From an uncultured Pseudomonadota bacterium (GTDB lineage Bacteria; Pseudomonadota; Gammaproteobacteria; Ga0077536), in the NCBI GenBank assembly GCA_902551695.1, contig CACDEI010000009.1, forward strand, positions 1 to 40,922: a stretch of 40,922 nt of DNA, read 5' to 3'. The position numbers and the translations under genes are program-made. Positions 21,550 through 30,924 of this stretch are shown one piece after another. Below the pieces are notes generated by a model. It did not search any database. It saw only the letters and a list, made by a program, of their open reading frames with translations, and had not been told where the DNA came from. The stretch's first letter is position 1; each line of letters begins with the position of its first letter.

Positions 21550-21625
21550 AACTCATATTAATACCTGAAACGAGCACTTCAAAACTGTTACAGATCCATT
21601 TTCTGAGAGACTAGATAAATCACAG

Positions 21626-22087
21626 TCAACTAGATGAGCTTTGTTTATTATTAAAGTGAACGCTGTCTTTCAAAGGTATCACGTGCCTTACTCCACCCTT
21701 AGGATAGTCGGTATCTCCTTTTCTACGTGGGATTAAATGTATGTGGCAATGCCAAACAGATTGACCGGCAGTTATTCCACAGTTAGCCCCCACATTAAAA
21801 CCTTCAATCGAGGAATCTGCTTCGAGAAGAACTTGTCTCTGGTTAACTAGCAATCTATTAATACACAGTAGTTCCTTTTCATCCAACTCGAAAAAATCTA
21901 GCACATGACGCTTCGGTATAACTAAGGAATGCCCCGCAGTAACCGGGTACAGATCCCTGATACACAGGGCTAATTCATTCTCCTCAACTATTCTTTCTAC
22001 TCCAGCGATTTCCAATTCACAAAACGGACAATCATAAATGCCCCGTGATACACCAGGTAAATCTAAGTTTCTCATACGTCTTTTCAT
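21626..22087 (-). CDS. HIT-family protein (possible nucleotide hydrolase)
   Basis: 153 aa; CPFCE and WHCHIHLIPRRKGD (HxHxH-type triad). Confidence 0.88.
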   Translation of the reverse strand: MKRRMRNLDLPGVSRGIYDCPFCELEIAGVERIVEENELALCIRDLYPVTAGHSLVIPKRHVLDFFELDEKELLCINRLLVNQRQVLLEADSSIEGFNVGANCGITAGQSVWHCHIHLIPRRKGDTDYPKGGVRHVIPLKDSVHFNNKQSSSS

Positions 22088-22111
22088 ATTTAAGCCGTTA
22101 ATTTTAAGGCT

Positions 22112-22534
22112 TTACCTCAAATCTCCTATAATGTGACAAAACACAGTGCGCTCTTGCACCGAGTCCCTATGTTCAAAAACATATAGACCTTGCCAGACCC
22201 CCAGAAGTAATTCAAAATTTTGGACTGAAATAGCTAAATTCGTATTTGTTAACGCCGTTCTAATATGAGCGGGCATATCGTCATCACCCTCACTCTTGTG
22301 GGTATATTGAGACCCATGAGGAACGAGGTCACAAAAGAAGTTTTGAATATCTACGGTCACGGCCGGATCGGCGTTCTCTTGAATCAAAAGAGAAGCGCTT
22401 GTATGTAAAATGCTCAGATTGACTAAACCATTCCTCAGTGAAGCTAAAGAGCATCGTTCTTTAACCTCTGAAGTAAATTCGTATAAACCTTGACGCCCAG
22501 TCTTTATAAATATTTCGGAAAAATCTTGTACCAT
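22112..22534 (-). CDS. YjbQ/UPF0047 family protein
   Basis: 140 aa; GLVNLSILHTSASLLIQENADPAV, AHIRTALTNTNLAI, WQGLYVFEHRD motifs. Confidence 0.9.
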   Translation of the reverse strand: MVQDFSEIFIKTGRQGLYEFTSEVKERCSLASLRNGLVNLSILHTSASLLIQENADPAVTVDIQNFFCDLVPHGSQYTHKSEGDDDMPAHIRTALTNTNLAISVQNFELLLGVWQGLYVFEHRDSVQERTVFCHIIGDLR

Positions 22535-22707
22535 TTTAATATCTCACTTACGCTTTCTATGCTTGAAACAAAGGTGTCCTTCACAACGCCGACATACCAC
22601 TCTATGGAACCAAAGGTTCATCATATAGTAAGATAAAGGCCTCGAGGCTACTAAATAATTTCTGCACGATAGAATAAGCTCGGGCTTAAACAGGAGATAT
22701 TTCTGAA

Positions 22708-23817
22708 ATGAAAACCAAGGCCGCTGTCGCTTTTGAAAGCAAAAAACCACTCGAGGTTGTGGACATTGATTTGGAAGGACCTAAAGAAGGAGAGGTGCTA
22801 GTTGAAATTAAAGCCACGGGTATCTGCCATACAGACGAATTCACTTTGTCTGGCGCCGATCCTGAAGGCATCTTTCCCGCAGTTCTGGGTCATGAGGGTG
22901 CAGGAATAGTTGTTGATGTTGGGTCTAACGTGAAGAGCGTGAAGGAAGGCGATCACGTAATTCCGTTATATACGCCCGAATGCCAGACATGCAAATTTTG
23001 TCTCAACCCAAAAACAAATTTATGCCAAGCCATAAGAGTGACACAGGGTCGAGGCCTTATGCCAGACGGTTCCTCCCGATTTTCATATAAGGGAAAACAG
23101 ATCTTTCATTATATGGGAACTTCCACATTCTCGAACTACACCGTACTACCTGAAATTGCATTAGCCAAAATCAATAAGGCAGCAGCTTTCGACACCGCTT
23201 GCTATGTAGGATGCGGAGTGACGACGGGGATAGGAGCAGTTATTTTTACTGCTAAAGCTGAAACAGGATGTAGAGCGGTGGTATTCGGTCTAGGGGGGAT
23301 CGGTTTGAACGTCATCCAAGGTCTCAGAATGATCGGTGCTGAACAAATTGTTGGGGTTGATCTCAACAACGACAAGAAAGCCTGGGGTGAGAAGTTCGGA
23401 ATGACCGACTTCGTAAATCCGACCGAAATAGCGGGAGATTTAACAGAACATATCATCCAAATAACAGATGGGGGAGCAGACTATAGCTTCGAGTGTGTCG
23501 GCAAGCCGTCTTTAATGAGATCAGCGCTGGAATGCGCCCATAAAGGCTGGGGGGAGAGCATCATAATAGGGGTTGCTGGCGCAGGAGAAGAGATTTCTAC
23601 GAGGCCATTTCAACTAGTAACAGGAAGAACTTGGAAGGGCACTGCTTTCGGAGGAGCAAGAGGTCGCACCGATGTACCAAGAATTATCGAATGGTATTTA
23701 AAGAAACAAATTGAGATAGACCCGCTCATAACGCACAAGTTTGCTCTGGAAGATATCAATAAAGCTTTCGATCTAATGCGCGAAGGACAATCTATTCGCT
23801 CTGTGGTGGTTTTCTAA
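22708..23817 (+). CDS. frmA: S-(hydroxymethyl)glutathione dehydrogenase / class III alcohol dehydrogenase
   Basis: 369 aa; GICHTDEFTLSGADPEGIFPAVLGHEGAGIV, CYVGCGVTTGIGAV, WKGTAFGGARGRTDVP. Confidence 0.97.
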   Translation: MKTKAAVAFESKKPLEVVDIDLEGPKEGEVLVEIKATGICHTDEFTLSGADPEGIFPAVLGHEGAGIVVDVGSNVKSVKEGDHVIPLYTPECQTCKFCLNPKTNLCQAIRVTQGRGLMPDGSSRFSYKGKQIFHYMGTSTFSNYTVLPEIALAKINKAAAFDTACYVGCGVTTGIGAVIFTAKAETGCRAVVFGLGGIGLNVIQGLRMIGAEQIVGVDLNNDKKAWGEKFGMTDFVNPTEIAGDLTEHIIQITDGGADYSFECVGKPSLMRSALECAHKGWGESIIIGVAGAGEEISTRPFQLVTGRTWKGTAFGGARGRTDVPRIIEWYLKKQIEIDPLITHKFALEDINKAFDLMREGQSIRSVVVF

Positions 23818-24650
23818 TGGAAATAATCGACTCGTTTCTTTCATTTGAGGGCGTACAAAAAATCATCCGTCACAACTCTGATGCTCTATCTTGTGAGATG
23901 ACCTTTGCAATATATGAACCAGAATCGGGAGGAATTAAAAATCCGCCTGTGCTTTGGTACTTATCCGGCTTAACCTGTAGCCATGCAAATGTCATGGAAA
24001 AAGGAGAGTACAGACGTGTTGCTTCAGAGCTGGGAATGATAATTGTGTGCCCTGATACTAGCCCTAGGGGGAACGATATACCAGATGAGGAAGACAACTG
24101 GCAGTTTGGTACAGGTGCGGGGTTTTATTTAGACGCGGTAAGTCCTCCCTACGACAATAACTACAATATGTATACATACATAACCAAAGAGTTACCCACC
24201 CTTCTGAGAGAAAAGTGCTCAATTGAAAGTAACGCCCATGGAATATTTGGTCATTCCATGGGTGGACATGGTGCAATTACGATTGCTTTAAAAAATCCAG
24301 ATTCCTATAAAAGCTGCTCTGCGCTCGCTCCAATTTCTCAACCTAGCACTGCGTCTTGGTCAAAATCAGCTTTCGAAAAATATTTAGGAAAGGACCCAAA
24401 GTTGTGGCGCGACTACGATGCTACTTGCTTATTAGAGGATGGATATCGTTACCCTGAAATTTTGGTAGACCAGGGGCTAAGTGACCCTTTTCTTGAAGAC
24501 GGACTAAGACCAGAGCTACTGAGAGTCGCCTGCGAAAACGCTGGGGTAAATCTTGAACTGAGACTCAGAGAAGGATACGACCACTCTTATTACTTCATTT
24601 CTACTTTTATGGAATCACACCTCAGATGGCATCACAAACGTCTATGTTAA
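23817..24650 (+). CDS. fghA: S-formylglutathione hydrolase
   Basis: 277 aa; WYLSGLTCSHANVMEKGEYRR, GHSMGGHGAI, DHSYYFISTFMESHLRWH; TAATG junction with frmA. Confidence 0.96.
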   Translation: MEIIDSFLSFEGVQKIIRHNSDALSCEMTFAIYEPESGGIKNPPVLWYLSGLTCSHANVMEKGEYRRVASELGMIIVCPDTSPRGNDIPDEEDNWQFGTGAGFYLDAVSPPYDNNYNMYTYITKELPTLLREKCSIESNAHGIFGHSMGGHGAITIALKNPDSYKSCSALAPISQPSTASWSKSAFEKYLGKDPKLWRDYDATCLLEDGYRYPEILVDQGLSDPFLEDGLRPELLRVACENAGVNLELRLREGYDHSYYFISTFMESHLRWHHKRLC

Positions 24651-24661
24651 ATTAGTTTTTA

Positions 24662-26218
24662 CTACTTGAAGAAGTTTCCTAAGTGTCGCTCCGACGGAGG
24701 TTCGGTAAAGTTAGATACAAGAAAAACAGTGGTAATAGAAAGGATAATTCCCAGAGCGATACATGCAAAAGGATTTACTGCCTGAGCCACTAGCCATAAA
24801 ACGACAATACCGCCCTCACCTTCTCCAAAGATCATTTCTATAACCGCTAATTTAAAAAACAGAAAAGAAATTCCACCCATAAACAAGCCAGCTATGGCTC
24901 CTAACCTTGTAGTGCCTTTCCAGAAAATACCCACGAATAGGGGACCGCTTATTGCCGCTAGCATACCCCCAATCCCCGCGGCCATAAATAAAGCAACGTT
25001 TGATTTCTGAGCCACCCAAGCCAAGTAAATACTTACCACAACAATTAATACTGTACTCAAGCGACTGATAAGCAAAGCCACTTCATCAACGTTTTTACTA
25101 CTGGCATCAAAACCGAATCTAGGAGCAATACTTCTCCGATAGATATCATTAGCAAAAATCTGAGATGTGGAAACAAGCAAACCATCAGCCGTCGACATTA
25201 TCGCCGCAAGCACTCCGGCACCTACTAACGCTGCTAGCCAAGCTGGCATAGTATAAATAAATAGCTCAGGTATAGCGTAATTCGCACTCGACCCTTCTGC
25301 CAGCAAAGCGTCCCCTAACAATGCTCTCGCAAGTATTCCTCCGAACGCAATACAGGGCAATACCATTCCGAACAAAAAAGAGAGGAGTATAAAAGTCGTT
25401 TGGTCTTTATCGTTTTTTAGAGCCCAAAGCTTATTCCCAACATGTGGTAAAAGTCCGAGCGGGATGTGTGCCAGGAAGATAGCGAAAACATCCCACTTTG
25501 AATCAAGCACTGGATGCGTCGCACTTAAAGGTTTAACTAAGCCTGGATCTTGGGCTGATAAATTCCCTACCATTCCAGTAAACCCACCAGGAACATCGAA
25601 TCCAATCCAAAACATCAAGGCCACCGCTGCGGCCAAAACCAACATCAACGCTCCTTGAAAGCCGTCGGTCAGTATATCGGAGTGCGCTCCCCCAATCCCG
25701 ATATAAAACATAATAATAACGCCAGCTATTGCCAAAGCTTGAAAAACACTAACCCCCATCATTTTGTTAAAAACCACTGCCCCAGAAAGTAGTTGGCCCG
25801 CCAGGTAAAAAAGCAGAAGTATGGAAAGAAGAGAAACAAGGATTCTTAAAACCTCGGACTCGTATCTATCCCCAAGGTACTCTGGTATGGAGCGGTTGCC
25901 GAACGCATCTCCAGCTCGTCTGATTGCTTTCATGCATAACAAAACCCCCACATACACACCGATAGGATATGAAAACGCGTACCAAAGCGCAGAAAAACCG
26001 GTTTTATAGGCTAAAGCTGGAATTCCTATGAAAGTCCCTCCACTTGCAGCGGTGGCAGTAAGAGCAAACGCCAAGAAAATCGGTCCATAACTCCGGCGAG
26101 CAGTCGCAAAATCATCGCTATTTGAAACACGTCGCATCCCAATAGCACCAAGGACTACCATCATGCAGATATACAATGCAAGAAAGAACCAGCCCCAGAT
26201 TCGCAGCTCGTCATCCAA
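24662..26218 (-). CDS. sodium:solute symporter family protein
   Basis: 518 aa, about 13 TMs; SSF motifs (DDFATARRSYGPIFLAFALTATAASGGTFIGIPALAY). Confidence 0.88.
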   Translation of the reverse strand: MDDELRIWGWFFLALYICMMVVLGAIGMRRVSNSDDFATARRSYGPIFLAFALTATAASGGTFIGIPALAYKTGFSALWYAFSYPIGVYVGVLLCMKAIRRAGDAFGNRSIPEYLGDRYESEVLRILVSLLSILLLFYLAGQLLSGAVVFNKMMGVSVFQALAIAGVIIMFYIGIGGAHSDILTDGFQGALMLVLAAAVALMFWIGFDVPGGFTGMVGNLSAQDPGLVKPLSATHPVLDSKWDVFAIFLAHIPLGLLPHVGNKLWALKNDKDQTTFILLSFLFGMVLPCIAFGGILARALLGDALLAEGSSANYAIPELFIYTMPAWLAALVGAGVLAAIMSTADGLLVSTSQIFANDIYRRSIAPRFGFDASSKNVDEVALLISRLSTVLIVVVSIYLAWVAQKSNVALFMAAGIGGMLAAISGPLFVGIFWKGTTRLGAIAGLFMGGISFLFFKLAVIEMIFGEGEGGIVVLWLVAQAVNPFACIALGIILSITTVFLVSNFTEPPSERHLGNFFK

Positions 26219-26251
26219 TACAATTCACCCCCTCGATTATCAAGCCTAACC

Positions 26252-26719
26252 TCAACGGTTGTTTTTAAATTCAGTCAGCCAAAGGTCTCCCCACCAATTT
26301 GCATTTGCTTCGTAGTTTTTTTCCTTTAATTGACCTGAATCACTCAAAAAATGAAAACATTCGTGGGCCAGAGTGTGCACAGCACACTCTTCGAGATCTT
26401 CAAAGTAAAATTTTTTTTCTACCGATTTCCATGAAATATTTGCCGTATCGAAATACTCTCTCCCCCAATGAGCAAACGAAAACGGCGGACACATCATCAC
26501 ATTTACGCTTGCCCTAATCCTATAGCCAGAGTCTAGCTTACTGTTTTTAGTCGCCCCTTTGTAGGGGAACTTGCATTCCCCGTGTAGTAAAGTATTTTTT
26601 TTCAAGGGGAGCAATTTGATCCATTCAACACTCTTGGTATCAAATTCAGCCAATTTCTCGGTAATAAATAACATCACATGAGGCATCCCAACTTTATCAA
26701 TAACCCTCAAGTTGTACAT
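26252..26719 (-). CDS. uncharacterised protein with zincin-type HExxH motif
   Basis: 155 aa; HTLAHECFHFLSD contains HExxH. Confidence 0.55.
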   Translation of the reverse strand: MYNLRVIDKVGMPHVMLFITEKLAEFDTKSVEWIKLLPLKKNTLLHGECKFPYKGATKNSKLDSGYRIRASVNVMMCPPFSFAHWGREYFDTANISWKSVEKKFYFEDLEECAVHTLAHECFHFLSDSGQLKEKNYEANANWWGDLWLTEFKNNR

Positions 26720-26731
26720 GACTATACCCCT

Positions 26732-27553
26732 TTACTCGCAAGCAGACCCATCACCATTCGCATAGAAAAGTTGTTCGCCGTTTATGGCAAAAGAATTTAT
26801 TTGTGCCCTACCCGCCTCACTTAGTAACCAATTACAAAATATAATAGCATTTTGCCTCTTTGAGGGCTCCTGATTTTTAGGAGTAGCAACTACTACCCCA
26901 TATTGGTTATGCAATATATCCGCTCCTTCTACAATGATTTCAAAATCTGACTTGTTCTTGAAAGAAATCCAAGTGCCCCTATCTGTTAATGTAAAAGCGC
27001 CCATCCCGATCGCTATGTTTAATGTAGCGCCCATCCCTGTACCAGTCTCCCGGTACCAACGACCACTCGCTGCTACAACATCCACGTCAGCTCTAGTCCA
27101 AAGTTCCAGCTCTTTTTTATGCGTGCCGCTATCATCACCCCTTGAGACAAAAATCCTTTCTTTTTCCGCGATGTTTCTAAAAAAGTCTACTGGATTCCGA
27201 TTTTTCGATTTGTCGCCCAGCGCCTCTGGTGGCCCGACAATCACGAAATCATTGAACATTAAATCACGACGGTTTAGACCAAAGCCAGACCTCACGAACC
27301 GCTCTTCGGCTTCCCTAGCATGGGTAATCAAAATATCACCATCGCCGTTGCGAGCATTACGTAATGCTTGTCCGGTTCCAACCGCCACCACTCGTACTTT
27401 GATCCCAGACTCTGCAGTAAATGCCGGCAACAGAAAATCATAAAGGCCCGAATTTTCAGTTGATGTAGTGGATTGCAAAGTAATGAATTGATTTGAATCA
27501 CTCGTCACGCCGAATGGGATGATTGAGAGAATCATTAACGCATATTTTACCAA
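26732..27553 (-). CDS. tupA: tungstate ABC transporter substrate-binding protein
   Basis: 273 aa; TTSTENSGLYDFLLPAFTAESGIKVRVVAVGTGQALRNARNGDGDILITHA, pattern of TupA. Confidence 0.9.
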   Translation of the reverse strand: MVKYALMILSIIPFGVTSDSNQFITLQSTTSTENSGLYDFLLPAFTAESGIKVRVVAVGTGQALRNARNGDGDILITHAREAEERFVRSGFGLNRRDLMFNDFVIVGPPEALGDKSKNRNPVDFFRNIAEKERIFVSRGDDSGTHKKELELWTRADVDVVAASGRWYRETGTGMGATLNIAIGMGAFTLTDRGTWISFKNKSDFEIIVEGADILHNQYGVVVATPKNQEPSKRQNAIIFCNWLLSEAGRAQINSFAINGEQLFYANGDGSACE

Positions 27554-27570
27554 TATTAGAGCTCCTTCTT

Positions 27571-28335
27571 TTATCCGTAGTCGACAGCACCCTCTAAGAA
27601 GGTTTGAGCGATTTTTGTTTTAGGTTTTCGAAAAAAGTCACTGGCCCTTTGGTGTTCAATCACGCGACCAGCATGAATGAAGATTACCTCTGCAGCCAGG
27701 CGCTGCGCCTGTTCAACACTGTGAGTGACCCAAATAATTTTTCGACCTAGATCGCTCTCCTTCTTAATAACATCTTCTACAACTTGAACTGAAACCGGAT
27801 CGAGACTAGAAGTCGGTTCATCAAGGTAAATTACCCTAGGATCAAGTGCAAGCGCCCTGGCGAGAGAAACCCGCTGTTGCTCTCCAATTGAAACACTTCT
27901 CGCCGGCCGGTCAACGAGATCTGAAATTTGGCATTGACTAATTAGCTCTTCAAAACGCAAATTTAAAGCTGAGCGATCCTGTGCCGGAATAAAACCATAT
28001 CTAACATTTTCACCGACACTACGTCGCAGCATTACAGGTTTTTGAAGCACTAATGTCTGAGAATTTTTAATTTGCTCACTTTGAAGGGAGAATCCTCCGT
28101 AAGTCAACTCCCCAAAGTCTGGCTGAATCAGACCAGTCAGTACCCTCAACAAAGCTGACTTTCCAGCACCATTAAAACCTAACACAACCGTAATTCCTTC
28201 TCGATTGCTAATTTCTACCGATAGTTTATCCAGGATTTTAACTCTATTACGAGTTAGCTTAATCCCTTTGGCTCTAATTGGTAAAACCATATCAACTCTC
28301 TTCATTTTTTCCTCGAAATACTCGTTTTCAATCAA
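27571..28335 (-). CDS. tupC: tungstate ABC transporter ATP-binding protein
   Basis: 254 aa; LGFNGAGKSALLRVLTGL, SVSIGEQQRVSLARALALDPRVIYLDEPTSSLD. Confidence 0.88.
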   Translation of the reverse strand: MIENEYFEEKMKRVDMVLPIRAKGIKLTRNRVKILDKLSVEISNREGITVVLGFNGAGKSALLRVLTGLIQPDFGELTYGGFSLQSEQIKNSQTLVLQKPVMLRRSVGENVRYGFIPAQDRSALNLRFEELISQCQISDLVDRPARSVSIGEQQRVSLARALALDPRVIYLDEPTSSLDPVSVQVVEDVIKKESDLGRKIIWVTHSVEQAQRLAAEVIFIHAGRVIEHQRASDFFRKPKTKIAQTFLEGAVDYG

Positions 28336-29048
28336 GTGTCTCCGTCTAACGCCTCTGACAAACGTCTTAGATAAAACAACGCTCCATTAATAATTATTGA
28401 AACTGACACCAATATTATACCAAGCGCAAGCGCTAAATTAAGATCGCCTCTCGAGGTTTCCAGAGCAATCGAAGTAGTCATTACTCTTGTCACATGATTA
28501 ATGTTTCCTCCGACAATCATTACTGCTCCAACCTCTCCCACTGCCCTACCCAAGCCAGCAACGACGGCGGTAAAAAGTCTGAACCTACCCTCCCAAATTA
28601 AAGTTATTGCTATGCTTTGATTCTTTCTCCCCAAGACTCTGAGCTGATCCTTGTATTCTTCAAAATACCCACTGAGAATCTCTTGTGATAAGGAGGCAAC
28701 TACGGGTAGAATTATGACGAACTGGGCAAGAATCATCGCAGACGGACTGTACAGTATATTCAAACAGTTTAACGGGCCATTTTTTGATAAGAGCATGTAA
28801 AGGAGTAGACCGACAACGACCGGAGGTAATCCCATGAGGCCATTAATCAATATTATTAGGGGCGTGCGCCCGTAGAAACGCAAAATCGAAAGAGCAACTC
28901 CGAGCAAGATACCGATGATTGATGCACAAAGGGTGGCTATAAGACTGACCTTCATTGATAGAGCAACTATTTCGATAAGTTGAGAGTCACCCATTAGAAT
29001 TAGGTTAAAAGCTATGATAAAAGATTCTTTAAAACTGTCCATAATCAA
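28332..29048 (-). CDS. tupB: tungstate ABC transporter permease
   Basis: 238 aa; MGLPPVVVGLLLYMLLSKNGPL, GLGRAVGEVGAVMIVGGNI; overlaps tupC by 4 nt. Confidence 0.9.
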   Translation of the reverse strand: MIMDSFKESFIIAFNLILMGDSQLIEIVALSMKVSLIATLCASIIGILLGVALSILRFYGRTPLIILINGLMGLPPVVVGLLLYMLLSKNGPLNCLNILYSPSAMILAQFVIILPVVASLSQEILSGYFEEYKDQLRVLGRKNQSIAITLIWEGRFRLFTAVVAGLGRAVGEVGAVMIVGGNINHVTRVMTTSIALETSRGDLNLALALGIILVSVSIIINGALFYLRRLSEALDGDT

Positions 29049-29125
29049 TTCACCAGACGCACTCGTTATTTGAGATTAATCGTCGCATTAACATCCCTCA
29101 AAATTATAGCATTGAACGAACTAAG

Positions 29126-30187
29126 ATGAGCCGCCTTTCAGTAAGCCAAAGCGATATTGATTTCCAAAATAAGATCCTCGCTGAGGTTTCAAGGACTTTT
29201 GCACTTACTATCCCTAAATTGCCTGACAATTTGGTAGTAGCTGTTTCTAACGCTTACTTGCTCTGTAGAATCGCCGACACCATCGAAGATGATCCCGATC
29301 TATCCTTCTCTGAGAAAAAACGCTATTCGGATTGGTTCGCTCAAATCTTAAGAGAAAGATCCTCCGCAACTGAGTTTTCTACAGAGTTATTGGCCAAACT
29401 TGGAGCCCAGACCAGTCAAGCAGAACGATCATTAATCAAGGAAACTTCTAAGGTTTTAAGAGTTACCCATTCTTTATCGATCTCACAAAGGGAGGCGATG
29501 CTAGAATGCGTTGATACGATGATCGAGGGTATGGTCCTTTACCAAAATAAGGAAACTTTAAATGGCCTTGAGAATCAATCCGCCATGGATTTATATTGTT
29601 ATTATGTTGCCGGCATTGTTGGAGTTATGTTAACAAAAATATTTTTAGATTACGGAACAGACTGGGGCTCTACGCAAAAAGTAACAATGGAGAAATTGTC
29701 AGTATCTTTTGGACAAGGACTTCAAATGACCAATATATTGAAAGACATATGGACTGACAGGAAACGGGGCGCTTGTTGGATACCTCGGGACTTATTTGAA
29801 AAGGAAAACATCGCTCTAGCTAAAATCAAGAACGGAAGAGCCCTTGGCTTTCAAAGGTGCTTAGAGACTTTGATTGGGACTGCTCTTGCTCACTTGGGGA
29901 ACGCTTTAGATTACACCCTCTGTATTCCAAAAAGGGAATCGGGGATACGCCTTTTTTGTTTATGGGCTCTTTTTATGGCCGTACTGACATTGAAAAAAAT
30001 TCATAAAGACCCACAATACCTGGATGGTGAAACCGTGAAAATATCCCGTTCAACCGTGAAATTTGTCATGACCACAACTACACTACTCTCAAAAACCAAT
30101 TTTGGTCTTCGCGTGCTTTTCTATTTATTATCCTTACAAATGCCTAGGCCCAAAAAGCTTGTAACGGCAATATCTTCAAAAAAGTGA
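29126..30187 (+). CDS. squalene/phytoene synthase family protein (farnesyl-diphosphate farnesyltransferase-like)
   Basis: 353 aa; SRTFALTIPKLP, CRIADTIEDD, QMTNILKDIWTDRKRGACWIPRDLF. Confidence 0.88.
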   Translation: MSRLSVSQSDIDFQNKILAEVSRTFALTIPKLPDNLVVAVSNAYLLCRIADTIEDDPDLSFSEKKRYSDWFAQILRERSSATEFSTELLAKLGAQTSQAERSLIKETSKVLRVTHSLSISQREAMLECVDTMIEGMVLYQNKETLNGLENQSAMDLYCYYVAGIVGVMLTKIFLDYGTDWGSTQKVTMEKLSVSFGQGLQMTNILKDIWTDRKRGACWIPRDLFEKENIALAKIKNGRALGFQRCLETLIGTALAHLGNALDYTLCIPKRESGIRLFCLWALFMAVLTLKKIHKDPQYLDGETVKISRSTVKFVMTTTTLLSKTNFGLRVLFYLLSLQMPRPKKLVTAISSKK

Positions 30188-30228
30188 ATTGAAAGATAAC
30201 GAGCTTTAACAAATCGGAAGATAAACAA

Positions 30229-30903
30229 TTGCTAATCGGCTTTTTGACACCACTGGAGGCAGAATATAAAACTTTTGAAAGACACAAAGGTAATTTGCGC
30301 ACGGGAGATGAATATACTGTTCAAAAATGCGGGGTAGGCGAAGAGGCAAAATACGCGGCCGAAAACCTGATAAAAGAAGGCGCAGACCTACTGGTAGGAT
30401 GGGGCGTGGGAGGCAGCATGACCCGGCAGTTAAACACCGGGGATCTATTAATATCTTCCTCATTTAAAGACCAGAGGGGGGGCTTTTTTGAATTCCAAAC
30501 GGACTTCGCTGAATTGCTCAATACAGCCTTATCAAAACTTCAGCCCAAAAGGGTCGCGATTTTAACGGTTGAAAAAATGGTCTTAAATCAGAGAGACAAA
30601 GCGAAGCTTATTGAAAAACACCTAACACCAGCTGTCGACATGGAGTCTGTAATAATTGCCCAAACTGCGAAGAAAGCATTCATACCCTATATTTGCGTGC
30701 GAACAATATGCGATGAATTCGAAGCGAAATTGCCAGATTTTTTGGATCAAAGTTTGAAGAACAATGGTGAACCAAACATACCCGCAGTGTTTAGAAACGT
30801 AATACTCAACCCTTCTCAAGCCCTGCCACTTTTTAAATTAGGTTGGGACTTTCGTAGGGCACTTCGAACCTTAAAGCAAGCTGCTAGCTTGCTCATTGTC
30901 TAA
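30229..30903 (+). CDS. hpnG: HpnG-like nucleoside phosphorylase (hopanoid-associated), TTG start
   Basis: 224 aa; GFLTPLEAEYKTFERH, GVGEEAKYAAENLIKEGADLLVGWGVGGSMTRQLNTGDLL, PAVDMESVIIAQTAKKAFIPYICVRTICDEFEAKLPDFL. Confidence 0.75.
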   Translation: MLIGFLTPLEAEYKTFERHKGNLRTGDEYTVQKCGVGEEAKYAAENLIKEGADLLVGWGVGGSMTRQLNTGDLLISSSFKDQRGGFFEFQTDFAELLNTALSKLQPKRVAILTVEKMVLNQRDKAKLIEKHLTPAVDMESVIIAQTAKKAFIPYICVRTICDEFEAKLPDFLDQSLKNNGEPNIPAVFRNVILNPSQALPLFKLGWDFRRALRTLKQAASLLIV

Positions 30904-30924
30904 TTTTAAAAAATAGAACCCAAG

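Noticed and set aside
26934-27443. 169-aa plus-strand ORF opposite tupA
   Set aside because: Ser/Pro/Thr-rich translation typical of a shadow ORF; tupA is supported by family motifs and operon context.
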